From Amycolatopsis nigrescens CSC17Ta-90 (GTDB lineage Bacteria; Actinomycetota; Actinomycetes; Mycobacteriales; Pseudonocardiaceae): 64,000 nucleotides of DNA. The notes beneath the pieces were generated by a model that saw only the letters and a list, made by a program, of their open reading frames with translations, searched no databases and had not been told where the DNA came from. Location of the stretch: NCBI RefSeq assembly GCF_000384315.1, contig NZ_ARVW01000001.1:1745746-1809745 (forward strand). Reading direction: 5' to 3'. Below are positions 23,157 through 31,131 of the stretch, piece by piece. The position numbers and the translations under genes were made by a program. The first letter of the stretch is position 1. Each line of letters begins with the position of its first letter.

Positions 23157-25184
23157 CTATCGAGCGGGCAGTGCGACGCGGGTTTCGGCAAGTACCGCGA
23201 ACAAGTCACCGAGCTGGTCAACGCGGTCGAGAACGTCGTCGGCGGTGAACACCAGTTGGGACGCGCGCCGGCAGGATCGGACCTCGTCCCAGGTGACCGG
23301 GGTGGACACGGTCGGCTGATCACGGCCGCGCAGGGAGTACGGCGCGACCGTGGTCTTGGCGGGGTTGTTCTGGCTCCAGTCGATGAACACCCGGCGGGTC
23401 CTGAGCGTCTTCGTCATCTTGGCCACCACCAGGTCCGGGGTTTCGCGGGCCAGCTGCTCGGCGACGGCCTTCGCATAGCCGGAAGGGCGCTCGGGCTGCC
23501 GGGTCCGCACCCCGGCGTAGACCTGCATTCCCTTGGCACCACTGGTTTTCGCCACCGGGGTGAGCCCGTCGCCGACAAGGATCTCCTGAAGCCGCTCGGC
23601 GACCATGGCGCACTCGACGATGGTGGCACCCTCGCCGGGGTCGAGGTCGAACACCAGCCGGTCGGGCGCGCGCCGCGCCGGTCCCGGCCCGACCGTCCAC
23701 TGTGGTACGTGCAGTTCGAGCGCGGCCAGGTTCGCCGCCCACACCAGCGCGGGCAGCTCTTCGAACAGCGGGTACCGGACCGTTTCGGCCTCACCGCGGG
23801 AACCGCTGCTGGGCAGCACCACGGTCGGCAGCCAGTCCGGTGCGCCCCTGGGGACGTTCTTCCCGAAGAACTGCTGGGCCCCGACGCCGTCGGGGTACCT
23901 GATGGTGGTGACCGGCCTGCCCTTGAGATGCGGGAGCAGGACGGGCGCGACGCGGCTGTAGTAGTTGATCACCTCGCCCTTGGTGAACCCGTCCGGATAC
24001 AAGGTCTTGTCCAAATTGGACAACGTCAGCCGTCGTTTCCCGGCCTGCACGGTGATTCGCCCGCCCGGCGCCACGGCGGGCTCGGGTGGTTCGGGCTGCG
24101 CTGCCACCGCCGGGCCGTCCGACACCGCGGGCGACGAAGGCTCCGGCGCGATCACCTCGGCGGGTTCGCGGTCGGCGCGCAGGCCCCGCCACGCGGTGTG
24201 CCGCAGCCGCCCGGCACCGCGGGTGAACTGCCGGTACACCACCTCCCCCACCAGCACCGGCTCGATCCAGTGCGCGCGGGCGACGTCCTCGCGCGGTGGC
24301 GCGGTGGCGAACGGCGGGGTCCGGCGTTCCAGCGGCTCCAGGCGGGCTTGCAGGTCCGCGCGCTCGCGCCGGCTGAAACCGGTGCCGACATCACCGAGGT
24401 AAACCAGCTCCCCGGTGCCGGGGTCGTGCGCGCCGAGCAGCAGCCCGCCGAGGGTGCCGGCGAAGCTGCGCTGCCCCGGTCGCCAGCCGCACAGGATCAC
24501 CTCCTGGGTCCGGATCAGCGGGTGCTTCAGCCAGGTCTCCGGGCGTTCGCCGGACTGGTACGCCGAGGTCCTGAGCTTGCAGATCAGGCCCTCCATACCG
24601 GCGGCGGAGACCCGGTCGAGCAGGTCCTGCGGGGTGCGCCGGTCGGCGGCGAGCTGATCGAAGGTGTAGGCCGGAACCACCGCGACCCGGTACGGATCCG
24701 GCATCGGCAGCTCGGCGAGCAGCCGGCGCCGCTCGTCGTAGGGCTCGGCGAGCAGCCGGGTGTCGCCGAGGCGCAGCAGGTCGAAGGCCAGGAACCGGAC
24801 CGCGACGTCGTCGAACGGCTGGTCGCCGCGCAGCGAACCGCGTTGTTTCTGGTAGCGGCCGCGCCGTTCCTGCAACAGCCCGAAGTCGACCTGGCCCGCT
24901 TCGTTGTAGACGACGATCTCGCCGTCGAGCACGGCCGCTGTGCCGTCGAGCGCGCCGCCGAGCACGTCGGCGAGCTGGGCGAATTCGCCCGTGAAGTCGA
25001 TCCCGTTGCGGCTGGTCAGCCTGGTAGTGCCGTCCGGGGCGATCCGCATGCAGGCCCGGTAGCCGTCCAGCTTGGGCTCGTAGGCCCACTGCGGCCCGCT
25101 GCGCAGCCTGCCGCCATCCGGCTTGGCCAGCATCGGCCTGACCCACTCGGGCACCGGGGACCTGGCATCGCGGGCGTTGGCCAT
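23157..25184 (-). CDS. ligD: ATP-dependent DNA ligase LigD type, ligase-polymerase fusion
   Basis: A 675-residue two-domain repair enzyme. Residues ~10-340 form an ATP-dependent ligase: YEPKLDGYR gives the nucleotidyl-lysine (K38), then GLICKLRTS-like motif IV-V and a C-terminal OB fold. Residues ~375-665 form an LigD-type primase/polymerase domain with LDKTLYPDGFTKGEVINYY, FDLDPGEGA (catalytic Asp pair) and TSGAKGMQVYAG. The phosphoesterase domain of mycobacterial LigD is missing and the order is Lig-Pol rather than Pol-PE-Lig. It would join DNA ends in Ku-dependent end joining, but no ku gene is in this window. AGGAGGTGATC precedes the ATG at 25184. Confidence 0.93.
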   Translation of the reverse strand: MANARDARSPVPEWVRPMLAKPDGGRLRSGPQWAYEPKLDGYRACMRIAPDGTTRLTSRNGIDFTGEFAQLADVLGGALDGTAAVLDGEIVVYNEAGQVDFGLLQERRGRYQKQRGSLRGDQPFDDVAVRFLAFDLLRLGDTRLLAEPYDERRRLLAELPMPDPYRVAVVPAYTFDQLAADRRTPQDLLDRVSAAGMEGLICKLRTSAYQSGERPETWLKHPLIRTQEVILCGWRPGQRSFAGTLGGLLLGAHDPGTGELVYLGDVGTGFSRRERADLQARLEPLERRTPPFATAPPREDVARAHWIEPVLVGEVVYRQFTRGAGRLRHTAWRGLRADREPAEVIAPEPSSPAVSDGPAVAAQPEPPEPAVAPGGRITVQAGKRRLTLSNLDKTLYPDGFTKGEVINYYSRVAPVLLPHLKGRPVTTIRYPDGVGAQQFFGKNVPRGAPDWLPTVVLPSSGSRGEAETVRYPLFEELPALVWAANLAALELHVPQWTVGPGPARRAPDRLVFDLDPGEGATIVECAMVAERLQEILVGDGLTPVAKTSGAKGMQVYAGVRTRQPERPSGYAKAVAEQLARETPDLVVAKMTKTLRTRRVFIDWSQNNPAKTTVAPYSLRGRDQPTVSTPVTWDEVRSCRRASQLVFTADDVLDRVDQLGDLFAVLAETRVALPAR

Positions 25185-25284
25185 GCCGATCACCTCCTGT
25201 CCGGGCGTCCGGGTCGACCGTAACCCGATCGGCCTAGCTTCGCCGTATCCACGCAGGTCGGGCCGCCACTGAGAAGATCGACCC

Positions 25285-25734
25285 ATGAGCGACTTCTACC
25301 ACCTGTGCTTCGTTGTGCAGGACATCGAACGCGCCACCAGCGACCTCACCCGCACGTTGGGCGTGACCTGGAGCCCGGTACGCGACGGGCAGCTCGGCGA
25401 CTGGGACTACCGGATCGTCTTCTCCGCTCAGGGTCCGCCGTTCTTCGAGGTCATCCAGGGCCCACCGGGCAGCCCGTGGGATGCGACGGCGGGTTCTCGG
25501 TTCGACCACATCGGATACTGGTCCGAGGACGTCGATGCGGACAAGCACCTGCTGGCCGAACGCGGCGCACCGGTCGAGTTCGACTCCTGCCCCTACGGAC
25601 GGTCCTTCACCTACCACCGGATGGACAGCCTCGGCATCCGTGTCGAACTGGTCGACGCCTCGGCGCAACCCGGGTTTCTCGAAACGTGGAGCCCCACCGG
25701 AGCGCCCATGCCGTCACTGGCCCTGGGCCCGTGA
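25285..25734 (+). CDS. VOC-family protein
   Basis: A 149-residue glyoxalase-fold protein: YHLCFVVQDIERATSDLTRT at the start gives the first metal-ligand His, RFDHIGYWSEDVDADKHLL the second module, and a Glu in IRVELVDAS a possible third ligand. This paired-module layout is close to methylmalonyl-CoA epimerase and related isomerases. It is a single gene between the ligase gene and a convergent hydrolase gene. No specific substrate can be assigned. Confidence 0.85.
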   Translation: MSDFYHLCFVVQDIERATSDLTRTLGVTWSPVRDGQLGDWDYRIVFSAQGPPFFEVIQGPPGSPWDATAGSRFDHIGYWSEDVDADKHLLAERGAPVEFDSCPYGRSFTYHRMDSLGIRVELVDASAQPGFLETWSPTGAPMPSLALGP

Positions 25735-25744
25735 CCGGGTGGGC

Positions 25745-26461
25745 TCAGCGCAGGAAGTCCAGCACGGCCTCGGCGAACGCGGCGGGGGCTTCGCGGTGCA
25801 CGTGATGACCGACCTCGATCTCGACCATCCGCGCGTCCGGGATCGCGGCCGCCGTCTCCTGGATCCGTTCCCGGGAAAGGTGACTGGCCGGCCCGCCGGC
25901 GACCAGCAGGGTGGGCGCGGCGATCGAGGCCAGCAGGGCCCACCAGTCCGGGTCGGGGGTGCGGAGCCCGCGGTAGACCGGGCGGACCAGCCGCCAGTCG
26001 AAGTCGACCGGCCCCGGTGCTTCGGCGGGCGGCTCCGAAGCGGGCTCGGCCGGTGGCGTGCGCGCGGGCGGCGCCGCCTCCTCGATGACCAGCCGCCGCA
26101 CCCGCCGGGGATGGCTGCCGGCGAAAAGTTGCGCGACACCGCCGCCCATCGAGTGCCCGACCAGGTCCACCCGGTCGAATCCGCGGCGGTCGAGGAAGGC
26201 CAGCAGGTCACCGACCATCAGGTCGAGCGAGTACTCCCCCGGCCACGAGCTGGCGCCGTGCCCGCGTGCGTCGAGCGCGATCGCCCACCCGCTGTCCTCC
26301 GCCAGTTCGGCCGCGAAAAGGTCCCAGGTGGCCGCCTTGCTGCCGAGGCCGTGCAGCAGCACTACCGGCGTCCCGGACGGGGTGCCGGTCTCGCGGAAGC
26401 CGATGGTCAGGTCGCCGGCCGGCTCCGTGCCGGCGCGGACTCGTCCGAGGTCGATGGTCAT
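25745..26461 (-). CDS. Alpha/beta hydrolase
   Basis: A 238-residue soluble hydrolase: VVLLHGLGSKAATWD (oxyanion), DARGHGASSWP, nucleophile elbow GHSMGGGVAQ, and a late His in EVGHHVHREAP. A Pro/Ala/Glu-rich insert near residues 130-150 lies between the core and the cap. The mRNA looks leaderless: TAGGTT is six nt before the ATG on the minus strand. Its upstream region abuts the ECF-type promoter of the DGPF gene. Ester hydrolysis is likely; the substrate is unknown. Confidence 0.85.
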   Translation of the reverse strand: MTIDLGRVRAGTEPAGDLTIGFRETGTPSGTPVVLLHGLGSKAATWDLFAAELAEDSGWAIALDARGHGASSWPGEYSLDLMVGDLLAFLDRRGFDRVDLVGHSMGGGVAQLFAGSHPRRVRRLVIEEAAPPARTPPAEPASEPPAEAPGPVDFDWRLVRPVYRGLRTPDPDWWALLASIAAPTLLVAGGPASHLSRERIQETAAAIPDARMVEIEVGHHVHREAPAAFAEAVLDFLR

Positions 26462-26504
26462 TCCTCGAACCTATCCAGCGCCCGGAAAAAATTCTTCCGT
26501 GGCG

Positions 26505-26531
26505 TGTCCATCCTGGCGGACCCCGTTCGTA
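26505..26531 (+). promoter_or_regulatory. Candidate ECF42-type autoregulated promoter (first pair)
   Basis: TGTCCA (26505-26510), 17 nt, then CGTA (26528-26531), about 60 nt before the DGPF start. ECF42 promoters have been described, from memory, as TGTCGA with a CGA-containing -10. The second DGPF/ECF pair has a related element with the same 17-nt spacing. Confidence 0.5.
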
Positions 26532-26589
26532 GTCATGCTGTACGGCAACCCGCCGCGCGGAAACAACGGAACACGAGGGGTATGGATTC

Positions 26590-26940
26590 ATGAAGTACAT
26601 GCTGCTGATCAACGCCGGTGCGATCGACGAGCAGGGAGGGGCCGCCGAGTGCACGGTCGAGGACTGGATGCGCTACGACAAGGAGGTGACCGACGCCGGG
26701 ATCATGGTGTCCTCGGAGTCGCTGGCGGACCTGGTCACCGCCACCACGGTGCGGGTCGGTGAGGACGGCGAGCGGACCGTGACGGACGGGCCGTTCGCCG
26801 AGACCCGCGAAGTGCTCGGCGGCTTCTACGTGATCGACGTGCCGGACCTGGACGTCGCGCTCGACTGGGCCGCCCGCTGCCCCGGCGCCCGTGGCAGCGG
26901 GTCGATCGTGGTGCGGCCGATCGCCGACTTCGACGGCTGA
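26590..26940 (+). CDS. YCII/DGPF-domain protein (ECF42 partner)
   Basis: A 116-residue protein starting MKYMLLINAG and containing TDGPFAETREVLGGFYVI, the DGPF signature of YCII-related proteins. They adopt a dimeric ferredoxin-like fold and are encoded next to ECF42-type sigma factors in many bacteria; their chemistry is not settled. It is followed five nt later by the sigma factor gene and then by a DinB-like gene, forming a three-gene operon. A homologous pair sits at 55414-57136. Confidence 0.9.
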   Translation: MKYMLLINAGAIDEQGGAAECTVEDWMRYDKEVTDAGIMVSSESLADLVTATTVRVGEDGERTVTDGPFAETREVLGGFYVIDVPDLDVALDWAARCPGARGSGSIVVRPIADFDG

Positions 26941-26945
26941 CCGCG

Positions 26946-28208
26946 ATGGACGAGCAGGGCGCCGGGTCGTCCGTGGAAGCGGTGTTCCGCGAGGAACGGG
27001 GCCGGTTGCTGGCCGCACTCGTGCGCCGCTTCGGCGATCTCGACCTGGCCGAGGACGTCGCCTCCGAGGCGATCGAGGCGGCGCTGGCGACCTGGCCGGT
27101 CGAGGGCGTGCCGCCGAAGCCGGGGGCGTGGCTGATGACGACGGCGCGACGCAAGGCCGTCGACCGGCTGCGGCGGGACAAGACCTACGCGGCCAGGCTG
27201 GCCGTCCTGCAGGTGGAGGCGGACCGGGCCGATCCGCCGCCGCCCGCGGACGCGGACGGCGACCTGCCCGACGATCGCCTGCAGCTGTTCTTCACCTGCG
27301 CCCACCCCGCCCTGCCTACCGAGGATCACGCGGCACTGACCCTGCGCTGCCTTGCCGGGCTGACCACCCCAGAGGTCGCCCGTGCCTTCCTGGTGCCGCC
27401 CGCGACGATGGCGAAGCGGATCGTGCGGGCGAAGAAGAAGATCCGCGAAGCCAGGATCCCGTTCCGGGTGCCCGGCGCGGACGAGTTGCCGCAGCGGCTA
27501 CCGGGGGTGCTCCAGGTCGTCTACTCGATCTTCACCGAGGGCTACTCGGCCAGCTCGGGCCCGCGGCTGCAACGGCTCGACCTGGCCGAGGAGGCCATCC
27601 GGCTGGCCAGGATCCTGCACCGGCTGCTGCCGGCCGAACGGGAGGTCGCCGGGCTGCTCGGGCTGATGCTGCTGGTCCACGCGCGACGCGACGCCCGCAC
27701 CCGCCCTGACGGCGAGCTGGTGCTGCTCGACGACCAGGACCGCGGCCGCTGGGACCGCGCGATGATCGAAGAGGGCAGCCGGCTGGTGGAGGTCGCGCTG
27801 ACCGGCGGCCCACCCGGCCGGTACGGCGTGCAGGCCGCGATCGCCGCCCTGCACGACGAAGCCGCCGACGTGACGAGCACCGACTGGCCGCAGATCGTGG
27901 CGCTCTACGACGTGCTGCACCAGCTCATGCCGTCCCCGGTCGTCGCGCTGAACCGGGCCGCGGCGGTGGCGATGCGCGACGGCCCGGAAGCGGGCCTCGC
28001 GCTGCTCGACGAACTGGCAGGCGAACCGCGGCTGCGCGGGTACCACCCGTACCCGGCCGCCAGGGCGGACCTGCTGCACCGGCTCGGCCGGCGTACCGAG
28101 GCCGCGGCGGCCTACCGCGAGGCGCTCGAACTGGCCGGCACCGAACCCGACCGCGTCCACCTGCGCCGCAGGCTCGACGCGGCACTTTCCACCGAGCAAG
28201 GAGACTGA
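26946..28208 (+). CDS. ECF42-type RNA polymerase sigma factor with C-terminal extension
   Basis: A 420-residue sigma factor. Residues ~8-80 are sigma-70 region 2 (FGDLDLAEDVASEAIEAALATWP) and ~110-170 region 4 (LRCLAGLTTPEVARAFLVPPA). A long helical, TPR-like C-terminal domain follows (VLQVVYSIFTEGYSASSG to the end), with LNRAAAVAMRDGPEAGLALLD repeats. Linkage to a DGPF gene and the C-terminal extension define group ECF42, which has no anti-sigma factor; the extension itself is thought to control activity. Upstream element at 26505 suggests autoregulation. Confidence 0.93.
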   Translation: MDEQGAGSSVEAVFREERGRLLAALVRRFGDLDLAEDVASEAIEAALATWPVEGVPPKPGAWLMTTARRKAVDRLRRDKTYAARLAVLQVEADRADPPPPADADGDLPDDRLQLFFTCAHPALPTEDHAALTLRCLAGLTTPEVARAFLVPPATMAKRIVRAKKKIREARIPFRVPGADELPQRLPGVLQVVYSIFTEGYSASSGPRLQRLDLAEEAIRLARILHRLLPAEREVAGLLGLMLLVHARRDARTRPDGELVLLDDQDRGRWDRAMIEEGSRLVEVALTGGPPGRYGVQAAIAALHDEAADVTSTDWPQIVALYDVLHQLMPSPVVALNRAAAVAMRDGPEAGLALLDELAGEPRLRGYHPYPAARADLLHRLGRRTEAAAAYREALELAGTEPDRVHLRRRLDAALSTEQGD

Positions 28209-28209
28209 C

Positions 28210-28842
28210 ATGGACCGCGACGAGATCCTTTCCTGGGTGAAGGCCGAAAGACTCGGCCTGGCCGACCTCCTCGACGAACTCGAAGACCACGAGTGGGCAA
28301 CGGCCTCCCTCTGTCCCAAGTGGACGATGCACGACCTTGCCGCGCACCTGACCCTGTCCACCCGCACCACCATCGGGGTCGTGCTCAAGGGCGCGATCAA
28401 GGCACGCGGCAACTGGGACCGGATGGAAGCCGACCTGGCGCTGGAGCGGGCGGCGAGCTTCACTCCCGCCGAGCTCATCGCGCAACTCCGCGAGACGGCG
28501 GGCTCGCCACGTCGCGCACCGCTGGCCGCCCCGCTGGACCCGCTCGTAGACGCGCTGGCGCACGGGCAGGACATCGCGCGGCCGCTGGGGCGAACCCGGG
28601 AAATGCCGGTGGAGCGAGTGATCGCGGCACTCGACCACGTACTGGCCAGCCCGTTCTACGGCGCCCGCAAGCGCTTGCGCGACACCAAGCTGGTCGCCAC
28701 CGACGTGACCTGGTCGGCGGGAAAGGGCCAGCACGAAATCCGGGGCCCGGTCGGCGAACTGTTCCTGCTGGCGACCGGCCGCCCCACCGCCCTCCCCTCC
28801 CTGTCCGGCCCCGGCGTCACCCACGTCACCACCGCCCTCTGA
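28210..28842 (+). CDS. Maleylpyruvate isomerase-type (DinB-fold) protein, TIGR03083 group
   Basis: A 210-residue member of the mycothiol-dependent maleylpyruvate isomerase superfamily: ASLCPKWTMHDLAAHLTLS is the N-terminal metal-site helix and PLVDALAHGQDIARPLG carries the second set of ligands. Starts one base after the sigma factor stop, so it is co-transcribed with the ECF42/DGPF pair and is a likely regulon member. Thiol-dependent detoxification or isomerisation is the family theme; the reaction here is unknown. Confidence 0.85.
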   Translation: MDRDEILSWVKAERLGLADLLDELEDHEWATASLCPKWTMHDLAAHLTLSTRTTIGVVLKGAIKARGNWDRMEADLALERAASFTPAELIAQLRETAGSPRRAPLAAPLDPLVDALAHGQDIARPLGRTREMPVERVIAALDHVLASPFYGARKRLRDTKLVATDVTWSAGKGQHEIRGPVGELFLLATGRPTALPSLSGPGVTHVTTAL

Positions 28843-28971
28843 CCGTTTGCCCCTTAAGGGCGACTTCGGTGCTACCCGTTCCGTTGAGGGACGGTGCTGG
28901 GTACCATCGAAAGCGGCGCAGGACCGCCGCGCCGGGGGGATTTCACTCTCCGGGCGGTCAAAGGAGCCGAC

Positions 28972-29160
28972 GTGACCGCTTTGTCCTGGGGTGGATTCGT
29001 TCTGGTTGTGGTCCTGTTCGCCTGGGCAACATGCATCGCCTTGCTGCTGTTGAACAAGATCGTCGCGTCCCCCGGACGGGACATCAGCATCAGGATCCGG
29101 TTGTGCCCGTGGCCGCGAATCGAAATCGAGGCCAAAACCGTCCCACATAAGCGCTGCTGA
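28972..29160 (+). CDS. Small single-TM protein
   Basis: A 62-residue protein with GTG start at 28972 behind AAAGGAG. Residues ~6-28 form one membrane helix (GGFVLVVVLFAWATCIALLLL); the rest is short, basic and cytoplasmic or exposed, ending in KRC. Longer frames from 28894 lack a ribosome-binding site. No family is recognised. It ends four nt from the convergent erythromycin-esterase-family gene. Confidence 0.55.
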   Translation: MTALSWGGFVLVVVLFAWATCIALLLLNKIVASPGRDISIRIRLCPWPRIEIEAKTVPHKRC

Positions 29161-29164
29161 ACGA

Positions 29165-30454
29165 TCAGCCGAGGGCGGGGGTGACTTCGGTGGTCGTGGT
29201 GGGGACGGACAGGACCCCGTCGAAGGCCTCGGGTACCGGGGTTTGCAGCTCGGTGCTCTGCATTCTGATGCGATCGAGCAGCACGTCCTCCTGCCCGGTT
29301 CGCAGCGGCCGCAGGTCGGTATAGGTCAACCTGGGGCCGAAACCCGCTTCGATCAGAGCTTCTTCGACGCTGCCCTTCGTCGGTGGGCCGAGCGGGGTGT
29401 CGGTGACCTCGAAGCCGAGTTCCTTGCTCTCGTCGGGATACATCTCCGGAACGGTCCCAGCGGTGTGCGTCAGTGCGATGGCCCGGTAGTCATGGCCGAA
29501 ATGGCGGCTGAGGTAGAAACCCAGCGGCAGCGCGGCGAGCTGCCCGTCGAAGGAGACCGGCGTCTTCTGGATGTGGCTGTTGTGGGCGACCAGGACGACC
29601 CGCGCGTCCGGGTCGCCGCGCCGCAGGTGCCAGCGCATCGAGTCGGCCATGAACCGGTCGCGGACCGACGCGTCACCGGGCAGTCCCCCACCGGCGAACA
29701 CCTCGTGCAGGGTGGCGAACATGTAGTCGGTGTGCACCGCGGCCTCAAGATGGTGCTTCGCCAGGTCGTACCGCTCCTGGTCGCTGCGCTCGACGTAATG
29801 CGGTGCCATCGCCCGGAATCGGAGCGACAGCCGCGACAACACGGCCGTCAGCGCGGTCTGCTCGCCGCGCGCCAGTCGTGCCCACCGCGGCGCGGCCACG
29901 GCCATCGACCGTCCGGCGATGCGGTCACCGATGGCCAGCGCTTCCTCCACCGCGGGCACGGCCTCGGGGTCCACCTCGCTCAGATACCGGGCCACCGGCT
30001 CGAGCGCCGGCCGCAGCGTGCCGCCGGCGTCGGGAATGTCGAGCCCGGCGAACCGCAACGGGGCGGCACTGTTGGTGTTGTGCCGGCGCAGCCAGCGGGC
30101 CATTTCGCCGTTGAGGCCGGAGCTGGTGGTGCCGGTCATGCCGGCCAGCGCCCCTTCCGCACCGTAGCCGCGAAGCCAGCGGTCGAGCGGATGGCCCTCG
30201 GCGAAACCGAACTCGAAGGCGAGCACGCTGAACCCGCACCGCTCGGCGAGGAACCGGATCAGGCGTTGCCGTGCATGGCCGAACTCGGCGACGAAATGAG
30301 CGCCTTCACCGATCGCCACGACGCGGGCGTCGCCGACCAGCTCGCGGACCGGCTCCAGCTCGTCGAGCGGCGCGTCGGCGTCCAATGTGGACAAAGTGTG
30401 GGTGTGTGCGCGGAACCAGTCCGCCGCACCATGCCGGGTGCTCAATTCGGCCAA
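29165..30454 (-). CDS. Erythromycin esterase family protein (copy 1)
   Basis: A 429-residue protein of the EreA/EreB superfamily. VVAIGEGAHFVAEF places the conserved Glu (E50) and His (H53); FEFGFAEG and VLVAHNSHIQK supply the further catalytic Glu and His. True Ere enzymes open the macrolide lactone, but most family members are uncharacterised and hydrolyse other esters. It starts with TTG at 30454, with AAGGA just upstream, 29 nt after the response-regulator gene on the same strand, so it may be expressed from the two-component operon. A second family member is at 41679. Confidence 0.88.
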   Translation of the reverse strand: MAELSTRHGAADWFRAHTHTLSTLDADAPLDELEPVRELVGDARVVAIGEGAHFVAEFGHARQRLIRFLAERCGFSVLAFEFGFAEGHPLDRWLRGYGAEGALAGMTGTTSSGLNGEMARWLRRHNTNSAAPLRFAGLDIPDAGGTLRPALEPVARYLSEVDPEAVPAVEEALAIGDRIAGRSMAVAAPRWARLARGEQTALTAVLSRLSLRFRAMAPHYVERSDQERYDLAKHHLEAAVHTDYMFATLHEVFAGGGLPGDASVRDRFMADSMRWHLRRGDPDARVVLVAHNSHIQKTPVSFDGQLAALPLGFYLSRHFGHDYRAIALTHTAGTVPEMYPDESKELGFEVTDTPLGPPTKGSVEEALIEAGFGPRLTYTDLRPLRTGQEDVLLDRIRMQSTELQTPVPEAFDGVLSVPTTTTEVTPALG

Positions 30455-30483
30455 CTTTCCTTACTGGGAGGCAAAGCCCGAGA

Positions 30484-31131
30484 CTACGGCCGTTCCGGTG
30501 CGCCAGGGGTGAGCAGCCCCCGGTTGAACGCTTCGGCGACTGCCGCGGCGCGGTCGCCGACGCCGAGCTTGCCGTAGATGTTCAGCAGGTGGGTCTTGAC
30601 CGTGGCCTCGGTGATGAACAGCCCGGCCGCGGCCTCCCGGTTGGTGTTCCCGGCCGCCACCAGTTCGAGGACCTCCAGCTCCCGGCGGCTGAGCGGCCCG
30701 GCGCCGGGTGCCCGGACCCGGTTCATCAGGGTGGCCGCCACCGAGGGCGAAAGCACCGCCTCGCCGTTGGCCGCGGCCCGGACCGCCCGCAGGAGCTCGT
30801 CGCGGGGAGCGTCCTTGAGCAGGTAGCCGGTGGCGCCCGCCTCGATCGCGGGCAGCACGTGGCTGTCGGTGTCGTAGGTGGTCAGCACCAGCACGCGCGC
30901 GGCGACGCCCCGCTTCGCCAGCTCGGCGATCGCGGTCACCCCGTCCATTCCGGGCATCCGCAGGTCCATCAGGATCACGTCCGGCCGGGCAGCCTTGGCG
31001 AGCCGGACGGCCTCGGCGCCGTCGGCCGCCTCACCGAGCACCTCGAACTCCGGATCGCGCGCGAACATGCTGCTGAGGCCGTCCCGGACCACGGGGTGAT
31101 CGTCGGCGATCAGCAGCCTGATCGGGCTCAC
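30484..31131 (-). CDS. NarL/LuxR-type response regulator
   Basis: A 215-residue response regulator. The receiver domain has the acidic pair in LLIADDHPVVRDG, phospho-acceptor Asp in DVILMDLRMPG and conserved Lys in YLLKDAPRDELL; the C-terminal LuxR HTH is LSRRELEVLELVAAGNTNRE followed by TEATVKTHLLNIYGKLGVGDR. Its start overlaps the histidine kinase stop by 4 bp. It probably regulates the operon that also holds the erythromycin-esterase-family gene; three direct repeats upstream of the kinase (32455-32510) are candidate sites. Confidence 0.95.
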   Translation of the reverse strand: MSPIRLLIADDHPVVRDGLSSMFARDPEFEVLGEAADGAEAVRLAKAARPDVILMDLRMPGMDGVTAIAELAKRGVAARVLVLTTYDTDSHVLPAIEAGATGYLLKDAPRDELLRAVRAAANGEAVLSPSVAATLMNRVRAPGAGPLSRRELEVLELVAAGNTNREAAAGLFITEATVKTHLLNIYGKLGVGDRAAAVAEAFNRGLLTPGAPERP

